From positions 1 to 43,824 of the IMG/VR virus record IMGVR_UViG_3300034177_000030: DNA of 43,824 bases; one strand, 5' to 3'. The position numbers and the translations under genes were made by a program. Numbering within the stretch: position 1 is the stretch's first letter; every line of letters starts with the position of its first letter. Shown here piece by piece: positions 12,211-21,336 of this stretch. The notes under the pieces are model-generated. The model saw only the letters and a list, made by a program, of their open reading frames with translations. It did not search any database and was not told the origin of the DNA. This stretch comes from a virus.

Positions 12211-12498
12211 ATGGCAGTAGCGCTGACGAAGGTAGAGGGCCGGCCGATCGGCACCCTCGGGGCGGTGCAGGTCCACGAGACGGACCCGGCGTTCGCCTGG
12301 TACACGGCGGGGACGATCAGCGACGCGGAAACGACGGCGCTGACGGGCTGGACGGGGCCGTTGCCGAGTCAGGTGAGCATCGTCCCGACGACCACGAACG
12401 AGGGGTGCTCGGCGGAGTTCGCGCTCTCGGGGACGACCCTCACGCTGACGTACAACGGGGCGGCGACGGCGGGCGCGTACGTCGGCATTCGGCTCTAG
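12211..12498 (+). CDS. First late gene, small beta-rich protein
   Basis: The product has 95 residues from ATG 12211, with GGGGG upstream, placed directly after the late promoter and its dyad repeats. The sequence is Thr/Ala/Gly-rich with alternating strands (AFAWYTAGTISDAETTALTG, then TLTLTYNGAATAGAYVGI). This suggests a small beta-sandwich structural or decoration protein. A TTG at 12193 in frame would put the repeat inside the gene and is not favoured. No family was recognised. Confidence 0.65.
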   Translation: MAVALTKVEGRPIGTLGAVQVHETDPAFAWYTAGTISDAETTALTGWTGPLPSQVSIVPTTTNEGCSAEFALSGTTLTLTYNGAATAGAYVGIRL

Positions 12499-12510
12499 GC
12501 GCACGTCCCG

Positions 12511-14097
12511 GTGAGCACGCGCGATTTCTTCGGGCCGACGCCCGAGGCGTCTCGCGCTGCGCTGTTTCGGCTGATCGGGTACGAGATCCGCATCGACGCG
12601 CGCTCTCCTCGGTCCGCCGAGGAGGTGAGGCGCTTCCACCTCTCGGACGCCAAGGAGCGGATCGTCTCGGCGCCGGCGCGGACCTCCAAGAGCTGGAGCG
12701 CGGGGGCGGAGATCGCGCACGACTTCTTCCCGCGGCTCGACGCCGAGGCTTCGTGCTTCGAGGCCGGCAAGCTCGCGCTGGTGGTCGCCGAGTGCGACGC
12801 AGACGTTCATGTCTGGATCGTGCCGCCGGTCTACAAGCTCGCGAAGGAGTGGAAGTACGCGCGCGAGCACCTGTTAGACCGCGGCCTCGTCCTGGCCTTT
12901 GGCGGCAAGATCGAGACGAACACCGACGCCGAGGCGCAGGGCAACATGCAGCTGACGGTGCTGTGGCCGTGGAAGACGGCGAAGGGCCGTGCGTGCCGCT
13001 CGACGCTCCAGGTCCGGAGCGCCGCCAACGAGGAGCTGCTGCAGGCCGAGCAGGTGAAGCTGGCGGTGGTCTCCGAGGCCGCGGACCAGGATGAGCGCGT
13101 CGTCAACAAGTTCCTGCGCACGCGCTGCGAGCGGATCATCTTCCCGACGACGCCCAAGCGCTCGGGACTCTGGCTCTACGAGCGCATCCAGCGCGGGAGG
13201 GAGAACGCATCGCTCCGGCGCGAGCATTTCCAGTACGACCGCTTCGCGAATCCGACGTATGACCACGCGGGCTACGAGCTCGCGAAGCTCGAGGCAACGC
13301 TCACCTACGGTGCACCCGAGAACGACCCGGATTTCCTCGAGCAGTACGAGGGTCAATGGACGTTTGCGGGCGGGCAGGTACTGCCGTTCCGCTGGCTGCC
13401 CGACCCGCGCGGCGTTCCGATCAACGTGGTCGACGCGCTGCCGCGCTGGGCGGCGTCGGCGTCGTGGTTCGTGCCGTTCGACTACGGGTACGACGATCCC
13501 GCGGTGGCGCTGTTCGTCGGGGTGTCGCAGTCGGGCGAGATGTGCGTGGCGAGCGAGATCTACGAGCGCCACCTGATCGACGAGGACCTGATCGCGCGGG
13601 CGCGGGCGCGCGAGAAGGATCTCGGCATTCGTGTCGAGGGCTGGATTCCCGATCCGCAGCGGCCGGTGCTGACGGAGCTGATGCGGCGCTACGGGCTGCC
13701 GCTGTTCGACCGGGCGCCGCTCTCGACCCTTCGCGACCGACCGGCCGGCTATCAGGCGCTGCGCAGCGCCTTGTCCGTCGATCCCGCGGTCGGCCGTCCG
13801 CGGATGACGATTCTCCGGTCGTGCATCCACACGATTACGGAGCTGAAGACGATTAAGTTCCGGCAAGGCCACGCGAATGAGTTCTCGACCTCGGCCATCG
13901 TCGGCGATGACCACGCGACCGACGCCCTCAGGTACCTCTGCATGTCGCGCGTGCGGGCCAAGAAGACCGAGCGCGACTGGCTGCGCGACTGGACGCGCGA
14001 GCACCGCTATCACGCCGAGCGGAAGCGCGCAGCCGCGCGAAGGCTCGACGGCCCGCTCATCGGCGCAACCCCCGCCATGTTCGCGGAGGCGCGCTAG
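12511..14097 (+). CDS. Terminase large subunit
   Basis: The product has 528 residues. The ATPase half has a Walker A-like loop SAPARTSKSWS (53-63, Lys60) and a Walker B-like strand LAVVSEAAD (184-192). The nuclease half has FDYGYDDP (Asp324) and GDDHATDAL (465-473, Asp466/467/471), the acidic residues of the RNase H-like fold. It pumps DNA into the prohead at the portal and cuts the concatemer. The GTG at 12511 lies 12 bases after the previous stop; the portal ATG directly follows its stop. Which packaging mode applies (cos or headful) cannot be told, though a circular assembly is compatible with headful permutation. Confidence 0.93.
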   Translation: MSTRDFFGPTPEASRAALFRLIGYEIRIDARSPRSAEEVRRFHLSDAKERIVSAPARTSKSWSAGAEIAHDFFPRLDAEASCFEAGKLALVVAECDADVHVWIVPPVYKLAKEWKYAREHLLDRGLVLAFGGKIETNTDAEAQGNMQLTVLWPWKTAKGRACRSTLQVRSAANEELLQAEQVKLAVVSEAADQDERVVNKFLRTRCERIIFPTTPKRSGLWLYERIQRGRENASLRREHFQYDRFANPTYDHAGYELAKLEATLTYGAPENDPDFLEQYEGQWTFAGGQVLPFRWLPDPRGVPINVVDALPRWAASASWFVPFDYGYDDPAVALFVGVSQSGEMCVASEIYERHLIDEDLIARARAREKDLGIRVEGWIPDPQRPVLTELMRRYGLPLFDRAPLSTLRDRPAGYQALRSALSVDPAVGRPRMTILRSCIHTITELKTIKFRQGHANEFSTSAIVGDDHATDALRYLCMSRVRAKKTERDWLRDWTREHRYHAERKRAAARRLDGPLIGATPAMFAEAR

Positions 14098-15837
14098 ATG
14101 GCCCGCGGCGTCTCGCAGAAGTTCGTGAAAGAGTGGCGCGCGAAGCTCGCGCACGCCGATCGCGTGTGGGAGTCGCGCGGGCTCGCGAAGTCAGCCGGCT
14201 CGGCGTCGTTCGAGGACGAGCTGAAGCAGTACCTCGCAGCCTACCGCGGCGAGTCGTGGGCACCGAACGGCTGGGCGGGCCTTGCGCCGGCCGACCTCTC
14301 GGTAACGCCAATCTTCTTCGCGGCGCAGAACACCTTCGTTGCGAACCTGCTCGCGCGCGTGCCAGAGGCGGACGTGCTGCCGAGAAATCGCACGTCGATC
14401 GACCGCGCGCCGATCGTCGAGACCGTCATCAACTACGACATCGACGAGCTGAAGATGAAGCGCGAGTGGTCGCTCGCGCTCGGCGACTCGTTCTCGGCGC
14501 CCTGGGGCATGGTGCGGCACGGCTATACGCCCGCCGACGAGCTGACCGACGCGAAGGACCGGCGAATCGAGCCCTACGCGATGGCTCGGCCCAACAAGCC
14601 GTGGATGCGCCGCCACAAGATCTGGGACTTCCGCTGTGATCCGCTCGCCGAGTCGCCGCAGCCAGACGGCGACGCCATGTGGTGCGCGTTTCGCAGCCTC
14701 TACACCGAGGCGCAGCTGCGCGGGAACCCGAGGATGACGCTGCCGGACGATCTCGCGCCGACGCGCGACGTGACGGTCTGGACGAAGGACCGCACGAAGA
14801 AGCTATCGAGCACGCCGACATTCGCGGTGTGGAGCGTCTACGACCGGCGCGACAAGACGTGGTTCCAGATCCCCGACGATGGCGACACGCTCTACCGCCA
14901 GCCTGATGACTGGCCGATCCCGTGGGAGGATCTGCCCTACGACACCATCTACTTCAACCCGCAGATGGACACGCTCTTTCCGGTGCCCTACGCGGCGGCG
15001 ATCTGGCACAGCGTTCTCGAGCTCAACAAGGTGCGCACGCTGATGGTCGAGCTGGTGAAGCGGACGCGCCGGCTCGTTCTGCTCAACAAGGACCAGCTCG
15101 CCGAGGGCGAGGCGGACAAGATCGAGTCGAGCGACCTAACAGAGATAGTGCTCGTCACCGGAAACCTCGCGAACGCTATGGGTCAGGTGCAGGTCGGCGG
15201 GTTCGCTTCCGAGCTGATCGGACTCGTCGCGCTCTACGAGAAGGACATCCGCGAGGCGATCGGCCAGTCGGCGATGGACCGCGGGCAGCGCATCAACGTC
15301 GAGTCGAGCTTCGAGGCGCAGAACGTGGCGCAGGGAAGCGCGATCAACGGCGGGCGCAACATCGAGGCGACCGAGGACTTCCTGTCGTCGAGCCTCCGGC
15401 ATTATGCGATCGCGCGCCAGGCGACGACGACCGAGGACGAGATCGTCCCGATCGTCGGCCGCAAGCTCGCCGGCATGCTGCGCGAGACGAAATCTTATTT
15501 CTCGATTGCGCCCGCCGATCTCGCGGGCGAGTTCGACTACAAGGTCGTCCCCGGGTCGTCGCTCCCCGACAACCGCCAGCGGCGAATCAAAGAGGCGATG
15601 GCGAAGCTCGAGATCGCGAAGAGTGCGGTTGAGCTGCACGACATGCAGGAAGCCTACGCGCGTGTCTGGGAGGCGTTCGGCGACCGGCCTGGCGATCTCA
15701 TGCTCGACAAAAAGCAGCTCGAGCGCACGGTGCAGACGCCCGGCGCGCAGACGGGAGATGGCGCAGATCGTGGCGCCGACATGGGCGCGTTGATGATGGG
15801 GATGCGCGACCAGGACGGCGGGGGGAGTCTCCAGTGA
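14098..15837 (+). CDS. Portal protein
   Basis: The product has 579 residues, starting at the ATG directly after the terminase stop. Features of portals are visible: an early region with NTFVANLLARVPEADVLPR, a Trp/Pro-rich middle (DWPIPWEDLPYDTIYFNP) and a long helical C-terminal half (RQRRIKEAMAKLEIAKSA). Length and position between terminase and scaffold are those of a portal of short-tailed phages. It should form the dodecameric ring at one vertex. The identification rests on order, length and pattern rather than a single diagnostic motif. Confidence 0.85.
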   Translation: MARGVSQKFVKEWRAKLAHADRVWESRGLAKSAGSASFEDELKQYLAAYRGESWAPNGWAGLAPADLSVTPIFFAAQNTFVANLLARVPEADVLPRNRTSIDRAPIVETVINYDIDELKMKREWSLALGDSFSAPWGMVRHGYTPADELTDAKDRRIEPYAMARPNKPWMRRHKIWDFRCDPLAESPQPDGDAMWCAFRSLYTEAQLRGNPRMTLPDDLAPTRDVTVWTKDRTKKLSSTPTFAVWSVYDRRDKTWFQIPDDGDTLYRQPDDWPIPWEDLPYDTIYFNPQMDTLFPVPYAAAIWHSVLELNKVRTLMVELVKRTRRLVLLNKDQLAEGEADKIESSDLTEIVLVTGNLANAMGQVQVGGFASELIGLVALYEKDIREAIGQSAMDRGQRINVESSFEAQNVAQGSAINGGRNIEATEDFLSSSLRHYAIARQATTTEDEIVPIVGRKLAGMLRETKSYFSIAPADLAGEFDYKVVPGSSLPDNRQRRIKEAMAKLEIAKSAVELHDMQEAYARVWEAFGDRPGDLMLDKKQLERTVQTPGAQTGDGADRGADMGALMMGMRDQDGGGSLQ

Positions 15838-16223
15838 TCCTCCACGACCTCGTCTGTCCCGCGTGCGGAATCGAGAAGCGCGACGTAGCGATCGAGCGCG
15901 GCGAGTACCCGGACTGCCGCCGCTGCGGAACCGAGATGACGTGGGTGCCGCGCGCCTTCGCGACCGACGTGCGCGGGAGCGAGCAGGTCTCCGAGGTGCT
16001 CTGCGACCCTGACAACACGGATCTACCGCTCCGCTGGACGAGCAGCCGCGAGCGCGACGCGAAGATGGCGAAGCAGGGCTGCGTCCCGGCGGGCGACCGC
16101 ATCCACGGCGCGCTCGGAGTGGCCGGCGACGGCCCGCTTCGCGGAACGATTTCATCCATCGGCAAACGGCCACGCGAGAAGTCTCGGGTTGGCGGAGCGG
16201 ATGGCACGTGGAAGGCAACATGA
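15834..16223 (+). CDS. Zinc-ribbon protein (FmdB-like) in the head operon
   Basis: The product has 129 residues from GTG 15834, overlapping the portal stop. The N-terminal 35 residues carry CPACG at 8-12 and CRRCGTEM at about 28-35, the FmdB-type zinc ribbon that appears as a small protein next to portal genes in many phages. The remainder is Arg- and Gly-rich without a clear fold (CDPDNTDLPLRWTSSRERD). A structural or assembly role is likely. Its stop overlaps the ATG of the scaffold gene. Confidence 0.75.
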   Translation: MILHDLVCPACGIEKRDVAIERGEYPDCRRCGTEMTWVPRAFATDVRGSEQVSEVLCDPDNTDLPLRWTSSRERDAKMAKQGCVPAGDRIHGALGVAGDGPLRGTISSIGKRPREKSRVGGADGTWKAT

Positions 16224-17059
16224 GCGACACGGAAGACACGACAGCCGCAGCAGCAGCAACCGAAACCGCGGCCGGCGCGGGGACCGTCCCCGAGCTGACC
16301 GGAACCGAGCACCTCGCGCCCGAGCAGCAGCCGAAGCCGGCCGGCCCGAGCGCGGAGGAGCGCGGCTTTCAGGGTCGATTCAACAAGCTGAACGACTCGC
16401 TGAAGCCGCTGCGGCCCTACCTGGACGATCCTCAGCTGCAAGGCCCGAAGGGTATTTCGATGATTCTCGCGAACGGATCGCGCCTGTGGGCGAATCCGCA
16501 GATCGCCGAAGTCATGCGGAAGTACCTGGACACGGGTGTCGTCGAGTTCCCGAAGCCGGCGCGTAGCGCGGACGGGCTCGACTTCGACACCCCCGAGCCG
16601 CAGCCGTGGGAGAGCGAGACGACGGCGCTCAAGGCCGAGGTTGCTGGCCTCAGGAACATGCTGCGCGGCGTCCAGAAGAATGTCGGGATGCGGTCCATTA
16701 CGGATCACACGGCGAAGTTTCGCCGCGAGTACCCGATGACGCCCGAGGAGCAGTCGCGCTTCGAGGAGGCGATGGACTCCCGCATCGACCGGCTCTCCGC
16801 CACCGACGCCGGTGTGCAGGTGCTCCAGTCGATGAGCTGGGACGACTACCGCTCGATGGCGCTGCCGGCGATCGAAGACTTCCGTGACGCGATCAGCGAA
16901 CGAAAACGCCAAGCACAGCGTGCCGCAAATGCCAACCGAGCGACGGACGCTCCGGGCATCGGCACGGGCGGCGAAGAGACCCCGCGGACCGCGATGCCGC
17001 GCAACCGAGCCGAGCTGAAAGAGCAGGCCAAGCGCGCGCTCCGGGCCGTGCAGGGCTAG
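16220..17059 (+). CDS. Scaffold protein (capsid assembly)
   Basis: The product has 279 residues. The ATG at 16220 has GGAAGG upstream and overlaps the previous stop. The N-terminus is Thr/Ala/Glu-rich and disordered, the middle alternates Pro and charged residues, and the C-terminus is a basic helical segment (RNRAELKEQAKRALRAVQ), the type of tail that binds coat protein in scaffolds. Position directly before the major capsid gene supports the call. No protease domain is visible, so the scaffold is probably released rather than self-cleaved. Confidence 0.8.
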   Translation: MSDTEDTTAAAAATETAAGAGTVPELTGTEHLAPEQQPKPAGPSAEERGFQGRFNKLNDSLKPLRPYLDDPQLQGPKGISMILANGSRLWANPQIAEVMRKYLDTGVVEFPKPARSADGLDFDTPEPQPWESETTALKAEVAGLRNMLRGVQKNVGMRSITDHTAKFRREYPMTPEEQSRFEEAMDSRIDRLSATDAGVQVLQSMSWDDYRSMALPAIEDFRDAISERKRQAQRAANANRATDAPGIGTGGEETPRTAMPRNRAELKEQAKRALRAVQG

Positions 17060-17087
17060 CCGCCAGTAACACCCAAAGGATCACGTC

Positions 17088-18113
17088 ATGGCAGCGGCAC
17101 AGACCCGAACGCAGACGATCGACCGGTACCTCTCCTACACGAACGAGCACATCTTCCCCGGAGTGCGTCACATCGTCTTCCAGGAAGACCCGCTCGCGCA
17201 CATCTTCTTCGGAGAGCCGGTGGACCCGGTGAATCCGACCGGCGCGCTCGCGGGCGCTGGCAAGCGCGTCCAGGAGGGCGGCGAGCGCATCATGATGAAC
17301 CACGCCGTCGAGGGCAACTCGACCTCAGGGTGGATGGCGGGACCGACCGGCACGTACTCGACCGACATGCAGGACTTCGTGCGCCGGAGCGAGCAGAACT
17401 GGAAGCACGGCTCGGCCGTGATGACGCTCTCCTTGACCGACCGCCTGATCAACACGGGCGGCGACAAGGTGGCGGACATCGTCGAGAGCGAGGCGACGAA
17501 CCGCATGTCGAGCCTCGTCAACACGGCGGTTGCGTCGCTCATCTCGGGCACGCTCTCGACCGAGCCGACCGGCCTCGAATCGCTCGCCTCGGCGAACGAT
17601 TCGGTGCAGGGCCTCAGCGGCGCGACCTACTCGACGTGGAACTCGCGCGGCATCTCGGCGCGCGGCACCGCGGCGGCGTCGGTCTCGTTCACGGGCGGCT
17701 CGTTCGCGACGACCGGCATCGCGAACTGGATCACGGCCTTCAACAACTCGTGCGAGGGGAACCGCAAGCCCAACGTCGTGGTGACGACCTGGAGCGTGTT
17801 CGGCTTCTACGAGAACAAGCTGGTCCAGTTCGAGCGCTACGCGGCTCCGGCGAAGACCGGCGACGCTGCGTTCTCGAGCCTGCAGTTCCGCACCGCGCCC
17901 GTGATTCCGAGCCCGAACGTGACGAGCGGCGTCACGCTCTTCCTGAACACGAACGCCGCCTACTTCGTGTTCCTTGGGGGCGCCGACTTCCAGCCGCAGG
18001 ACTGGAAGCACGCGACCAACCAGGAGGTCCAGTCGAGCGAGCTGGTCATCAAGGGCAACACCTACTGCGAGGACCGACGCTTGATTAATAAGATCATCTC
18101 CCAGGTCGCGTAA
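17088..18113 (+). CDS. Major capsid protein
   Basis: The product has 341 residues from ATG 17088, with AAAGGA as ribosome site. The order scaffold then major capsid is standard. The sequence has the mixed beta content of an HK97-fold coat: an N-arm rich in Glu and Gly (AGKRVQEGGERIMMNHAV), a central A-domain with LFLNTNAAYFVFLGGADF, and a C-terminal charged loop. Cys residues are few. Two short hairpins follow the stop (18123-18173). It should be the most abundant virion protein. Confidence 0.85.
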   Translation: MAAAQTRTQTIDRYLSYTNEHIFPGVRHIVFQEDPLAHIFFGEPVDPVNPTGALAGAGKRVQEGGERIMMNHAVEGNSTSGWMAGPTGTYSTDMQDFVRRSEQNWKHGSAVMTLSLTDRLINTGGDKVADIVESEATNRMSSLVNTAVASLISGTLSTEPTGLESLASANDSVQGLSGATYSTWNSRGISARGTAAASVSFTGGSFATTGIANWITAFNNSCEGNRKPNVVVTTWSVFGFYENKLVQFERYAAPAKTGDAAFSSLQFRTAPVIPSPNVTSGVTLFLNTNAAYFVFLGGADFQPQDWKHATNQEVQSSELVIKGNTYCEDRRLINKIISQVA

Positions 18114-18122
18114 CAAACTCCT

Positions 18123-18173
18123 CACGGTAAGCCGTGGGACAACCCAAGGTGCGCGGGAATCAGCCTTCGCACC
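18123..18173 (+). other. Hairpin pair after the major capsid gene
   Basis: CACGG-TAAG-CCGTG (18123-18136) and GGTGCG...CGCACC (18148-18173) lie in the 75-bp gap after the capsid gene. Neither is followed by a T-tract. They may slow RNA decay or attenuate transcription so that capsid mRNA is made in excess. Confidence 0.4.
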
Positions 18174-18188
18174 GAAGCAGGAGACCGC

Positions 18189-18947
18189 ATGTCCGCCTAC
18201 AACGAAACGCTCCAGTCTTCGCCTCAGTCCATCTTCGCCATCTCGACGACCGACCATCACGCGGTCGGCAGCCGGCTCCACTTTCAGGGCCGGTCGTTCC
18301 GCTACGCCTCGCAGTTCGACACCACGGCCATCGGGCCGAACAAGGTGGCGGCGTTCTGCGCGCCCGTCGCGGCCCACGTCAGCGAGACGGGGACGCTCAC
18401 TGGCACGGCCACGGTGGGGGCCACGCGGCTCACCATCACGCTCGGCGCCACGGCGGCGCACGCGCGCGAGTACCAGGACGGGTACCTGAAGATCGAGTCG
18501 GCGACGACCGGCGCCGGCCAGATCTTCAAGCTCAAGAACCACGCCGCGGTGGCGTCGTCCGGCGTCCTCACGGCCGACATCTACGACCCGGTGGTGACGG
18601 CCACCTCCGGCACCACGACCTGGACGCTGCTCCACGAGGCGTACTCGAACATCGTCATCAATCCGACCACGGCAGTGGCGCCGGCGTGCGGCGTCACGAT
18701 GGTCAACTGGGCGGCGGCGACGACCACGGCTCCCAACTTCGGCTGGGTGCAGACGTGGGGCGTCGCGAGCGTGCTGCTCGACACGTCGGCGCTCGTCGCC
18801 GGTCACGGCGTCGGCCTCTCGGCCATCACGGCCGGCGCGTGCGCGGTCGCGGTCGAGACCGACATCGAGCAGAGAATCGGCGTCTCGCTCGAAGCGATGG
18901 GGACCGACAACGTCTACGCGTCGGTGTACCTCCAGATCGCTCCGTAA
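18189..18947 (+). CDS. Structural protein after the capsid gene
   Basis: The product has 252 residues from ATG 18189, with AGGAG upstream. It is Thr/Ala/Gly-rich, of beta-sandwich character (GTLTGTATVGATRLTITLG and YQDGYLKIESATTGAGQ), without signal peptide or catalytic residues. Position between the major capsid and connector genes suggests a head decoration protein or a head-surface fibre. No family was recognised with confidence. Confidence 0.65.
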   Translation: MSAYNETLQSSPQSIFAISTTDHHAVGSRLHFQGRSFRYASQFDTTAIGPNKVAAFCAPVAAHVSETGTLTGTATVGATRLTITLGATAAHAREYQDGYLKIESATTGAGQIFKLKNHAAVASSGVLTADIYDPVVTATSGTTTWTLLHEAYSNIVINPTTAVAPACGVTMVNWAAATTTAPNFGWVQTWGVASVLLDTSALVAGHGVGLSAITAGACAVAVETDIEQRIGVSLEAMGTDNVYASVYLQIAP

Positions 18948-18962
18948 TCACCAGGGCTGGCT

Positions 18963-18981
18963 CGGCGGGAAATTCCCGCCG
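18963..18981 (+). other. Perfect hairpin in the virion gene cluster
   Basis: CGGCGGGAA-A-TTCCCGCCG is a 9-bp perfect stem with one central base, in the gap before the next gene. No T-tract follows. It may act as an RNA stability element or a weak pause site within the late transcript. Confidence 0.4.
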
Positions 18982-19012
18982 GGCCGGTCCCGGCTCTCTT
19001 CGGGGAATCCAC

Positions 19013-19783
19013 ATGGCAGAAGGCTTCACCACGGCCGCGAGCGGCCTCGACTTCCTGGCGCAGCAGCACGTCCAGACGCCGCGCGGCGATTACGTGCATG
19101 CCGATTACATCGCGCACGCACACCGCGGCGAGGATCTCAATGCCCTCGTGACGCAGGGCGGCTCGCCCATCGTCGAGGGCGGCGTGGCGCTCAAGGTGGG
19201 CATGGTGCCGCCCGAGCGTCGCTACGCGGTCGGAGCGGTGAAGGACGGCCGCGCCGAGGTGCTCGCGCAGAACGATTTCGAGGCGGCGCACGCGCAGCAC
19301 TACGTCGACGCCTACGTGCAGAAGAACGCGAAGATCGACGACCCGACGCGGCGCCACATCCCGACCGTTCGCGCGTTCGTCGCGACGACGATCCACCCGC
19401 AGGACCCGAAGCGGTATCTGCCGCTCGGGATGCCGGTCGAGGGCGGCGCGCCGCCGCCGCCGCCCGACACGTTCTGGAGCAACACGCTCGGCCGCGAGGT
19501 GACCGCCGCCGAGGCCGCGAAGCTCGGGAGCGGACCCGATCCGCGAGACGCCGAGATCAAGGCGCTGAACGCCAAGATCGACGCCTCCGCGGCGCAGATG
19601 GCGGCGCTCGTCGCAGCGGCCGTGGCCGCGGCGTCCGCGGCGCCGAAGGCCGGAAGCGCCGCGAAGCCTGCGCGCCCGCTCAAGGTCGCGCCCTGCGGCA
19701 AGCAGATGGTGACGGGTCTCCCGATGCATCTCCGGCAGTGCAAGAAGGTGGAGTGTGTCGAGGCGCGCACTCCCAAGGAGTAA
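19013..19783 (+). CDS. Hypothetical virion-cluster protein
   Basis: The product has 256 residues from ATG 19013. The N-terminal half is soluble and mixed (HADYIAHAHRGEDLNALV). A Pro-rich hinge (GGAPPPPPD) precedes a long Ala-rich helix (AAQMAALVAAAVAAASAAPKAG) of coiled-coil or linker type. The end carries a Cys/His cluster (CGKQMVTGLPMHLRQCKK) resembling a small zinc finger. It could be a head or connector accessory protein. The combination is unusual and no family is claimed. Confidence 0.55.
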   Translation: MAEGFTTAASGLDFLAQQHVQTPRGDYVHADYIAHAHRGEDLNALVTQGGSPIVEGGVALKVGMVPPERRYAVGAVKDGRAEVLAQNDFEAAHAQHYVDAYVQKNAKIDDPTRRHIPTVRAFVATTIHPQDPKRYLPLGMPVEGGAPPPPPDTFWSNTLGREVTAAEAAKLGSGPDPRDAEIKALNAKIDASAAQMAALVAAAVAAASAAPKAGSAAKPARPLKVAPCGKQMVTGLPMHLRQCKKVECVEARTPKE

Positions 19784-19786
19784 GCG

Positions 19787-19993
19787 ATGAGCATTTCCAG
19801 TGCCGTCAAGAAGGTGCTCGCGAAGCCGCCCGAGGAGGAGTGCCGCTCGTGTCTCTTCTTCTACTTCCGTGAATCACCGGCCGCCGGGGTGGGCTTCTGC
19901 CACCGATACCCCGAGCCGCGCCAGTCGCCCGCCAGCTACTGGTGCGGGGAATGGAAGCTCGACCCGGACGAAGCCAACCACGAGAAGAGCTAG
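19787..19993 (+). CDS. Small cysteine protein
   Basis: The product has 68 residues, starting three bases after the previous stop. Cys at CRSC, FCHR and WCGEW could together bind zinc (or an iron-sulfur cluster). A Phe/Tyr-rich strand (CLFFYFRESPAA) separates the knuckles. Its place between two structural genes suggests a minor virion or assembly component. Function is unknown. Confidence 0.6.
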   Translation: MSISSAVKKVLAKPPEEECRSCLFFYFRESPAAGVGFCHRYPEPRQSPASYWCGEWKLDPDEANHEKS

Positions 19994-19996
19994 CCC

Positions 19997-20989
19997 GTGA
20001 GCGCAACGCTCCTCCAGCTCGTGAACCGCGTGCGCCGCGAGATCGGCCAGGAGGACGTGGCCGCGGTAACCGATCGCGTGTCGGTGATTCTCGTCGACCT
20101 GATCGGGGCCGCGAAGCGCGAGGTGCTCGAGACGCTCGAATGGGATTTCGCCGATCGGCACGACGGCGTGGTCAAGCTCGTGAAGAAGCGCAGCTACACG
20201 ACGGCCTCGGCAACGAACGCGAGCACGACGGTCAGCATCGTCGGCGGAACCGATTACACGAAGTATGCGGGCGCCTTCCGCTCGCGCGTCGTCGTGACCG
20301 AAGACGCCGATTACGGGAGCACCAGCTTCATCGTCACCAACGCGGCGACGAGCGGCGGCAACGACACCTACACGATCGACCTCGCGTTCCCCGGAACGAC
20401 GGGCGCTGGGAATCTCAACGCAGACCTGTTCGTCTGCGAGTACCAGCTGCCGGCGACAGTGGGGGACGTGCTCTCCGTGCGCGACGAAGAGGGCGACGTA
20501 GCGCTTGAGTTCGTCGAGAAGACGACCACCTTCGATCAGCTCGTCCCGAACCCGCACCAGACGGAGAGCGCCCAGCCTACGACGGTCTATGTGGGCGGCA
20601 CCACGACCAACACCACGCTCTCGGGTGCTGCAGCGACGACGCTGCTGGGCCTCTGGGTCTGGCCGATCCCGACGGTAGACATCGTGCTCCGGTACTCGTA
20701 CCGCTACCGCAACGCCGAGCTCTCGCTGCTGACCGACACGCTCGACGCTCCAGACCACGTGATCGACGACATCGTGGACCTCGCGATCGCGCGCGCGTAC
20801 CGCTCGAAGATCGCGCACGACCCGGAGCTCGCTGCACAGCGCGAGATCTCGACGCAGGCGCGGCTGCGCCGGAAGCAGCAGATGACGAGCCCGCAGCCTG
20901 GGCAACGCCGCTCGCTTGCTTCCCACGATCGGCGCGGCGGTACGAATCAGTTTGGCTCGCGGCCTCGCAATCCGCGCGAGTTCGTCTGA
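19997..20989 (+). CDS. Putative head-tail adaptor protein
   Basis: The product has 330 residues from GTG 19997. The N-terminus is helical (LLQLVNRVRREIGQED, then LVDLIGAAKREVLETLEW), followed by a beta-rich middle (SATNASTTVSIVGGTDYTKY) and a final helix with many Asp (HVIDDIVDLAIARAYRSKIA). This pattern, with a helical start and a closing helix around a beta insert, matches the adaptor (tail tubular A-like) proteins of short-tailed phages. The call is from pattern and position. Confidence 0.6.
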   Translation: MSATLLQLVNRVRREIGQEDVAAVTDRVSVILVDLIGAAKREVLETLEWDFADRHDGVVKLVKKRSYTTASATNASTTVSIVGGTDYTKYAGAFRSRVVVTEDADYGSTSFIVTNAATSGGNDTYTIDLAFPGTTGAGNLNADLFVCEYQLPATVGDVLSVRDEEGDVALEFVEKTTTFDQLVPNPHQTESAQPTTVYVGGTTTNTTLSGAAATTLLGLWVWPIPTVDIVLRYSYRYRNAELSLLTDTLDAPDHVIDDIVDLAIARAYRSKIAHDPELAAQREISTQARLRRKQQMTSPQPGQRRSLASHDRRGGTNQFGSRPRNPREFV

Positions 20990-21336
20990 TGTCTGCCCCC
21001 CTCACGACGAGCATCATCACGCGCGCGACGACCTACGCCGTCAAGGCGAACGGCGCTGGCGATACGACCGTGATCACGGTCGGCGCCGGGAAGAAATTCG
21101 TCGTCTTCGCGTGCTACGTCGTCGCGGGTGGCGCGGCAACCATCGAGGTGAAGAGCGGCGCGACCGCGATCACCGGCGAGATCGACCTCTCGGCAACCGT
21201 CCCGATGGCATTCGGCATCGGCGGCTCGACGCCCATCTGGATCGGCCGCGGCGACGGCGACGACCTCGTGTTCACGAAGGTTGGCGCGGTCGACTTCGAT
21301 GGCTGGGTGCTGGGTGCCGAGGTGGACTACCTATGA
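20989..21336 (+). CDS. Small structural protein
   Basis: The product has 115 residues. The ATG at 20989 overlaps the adaptor stop (TGATG). It is all-beta with strong Val/Gly alternation (KKFVVFACYVVAGGAATIEV and DLVFTKVGAVDFDGWVLG), like a jelly-roll or Ig-type domain. Between the adaptor and hub-like genes, a connector or head-closure role is plausible. No family was recognised. Confidence 0.55.
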   Translation: MSAPLTTSIITRATTYAVKANGAGDTTVITVGAGKKFVVFACYVVAGGAATIEVKSGATAITGEIDLSATVPMAFGIGGSTPIWIGRGDGDDLVFTKVGAVDFDGWVLGAEVDYL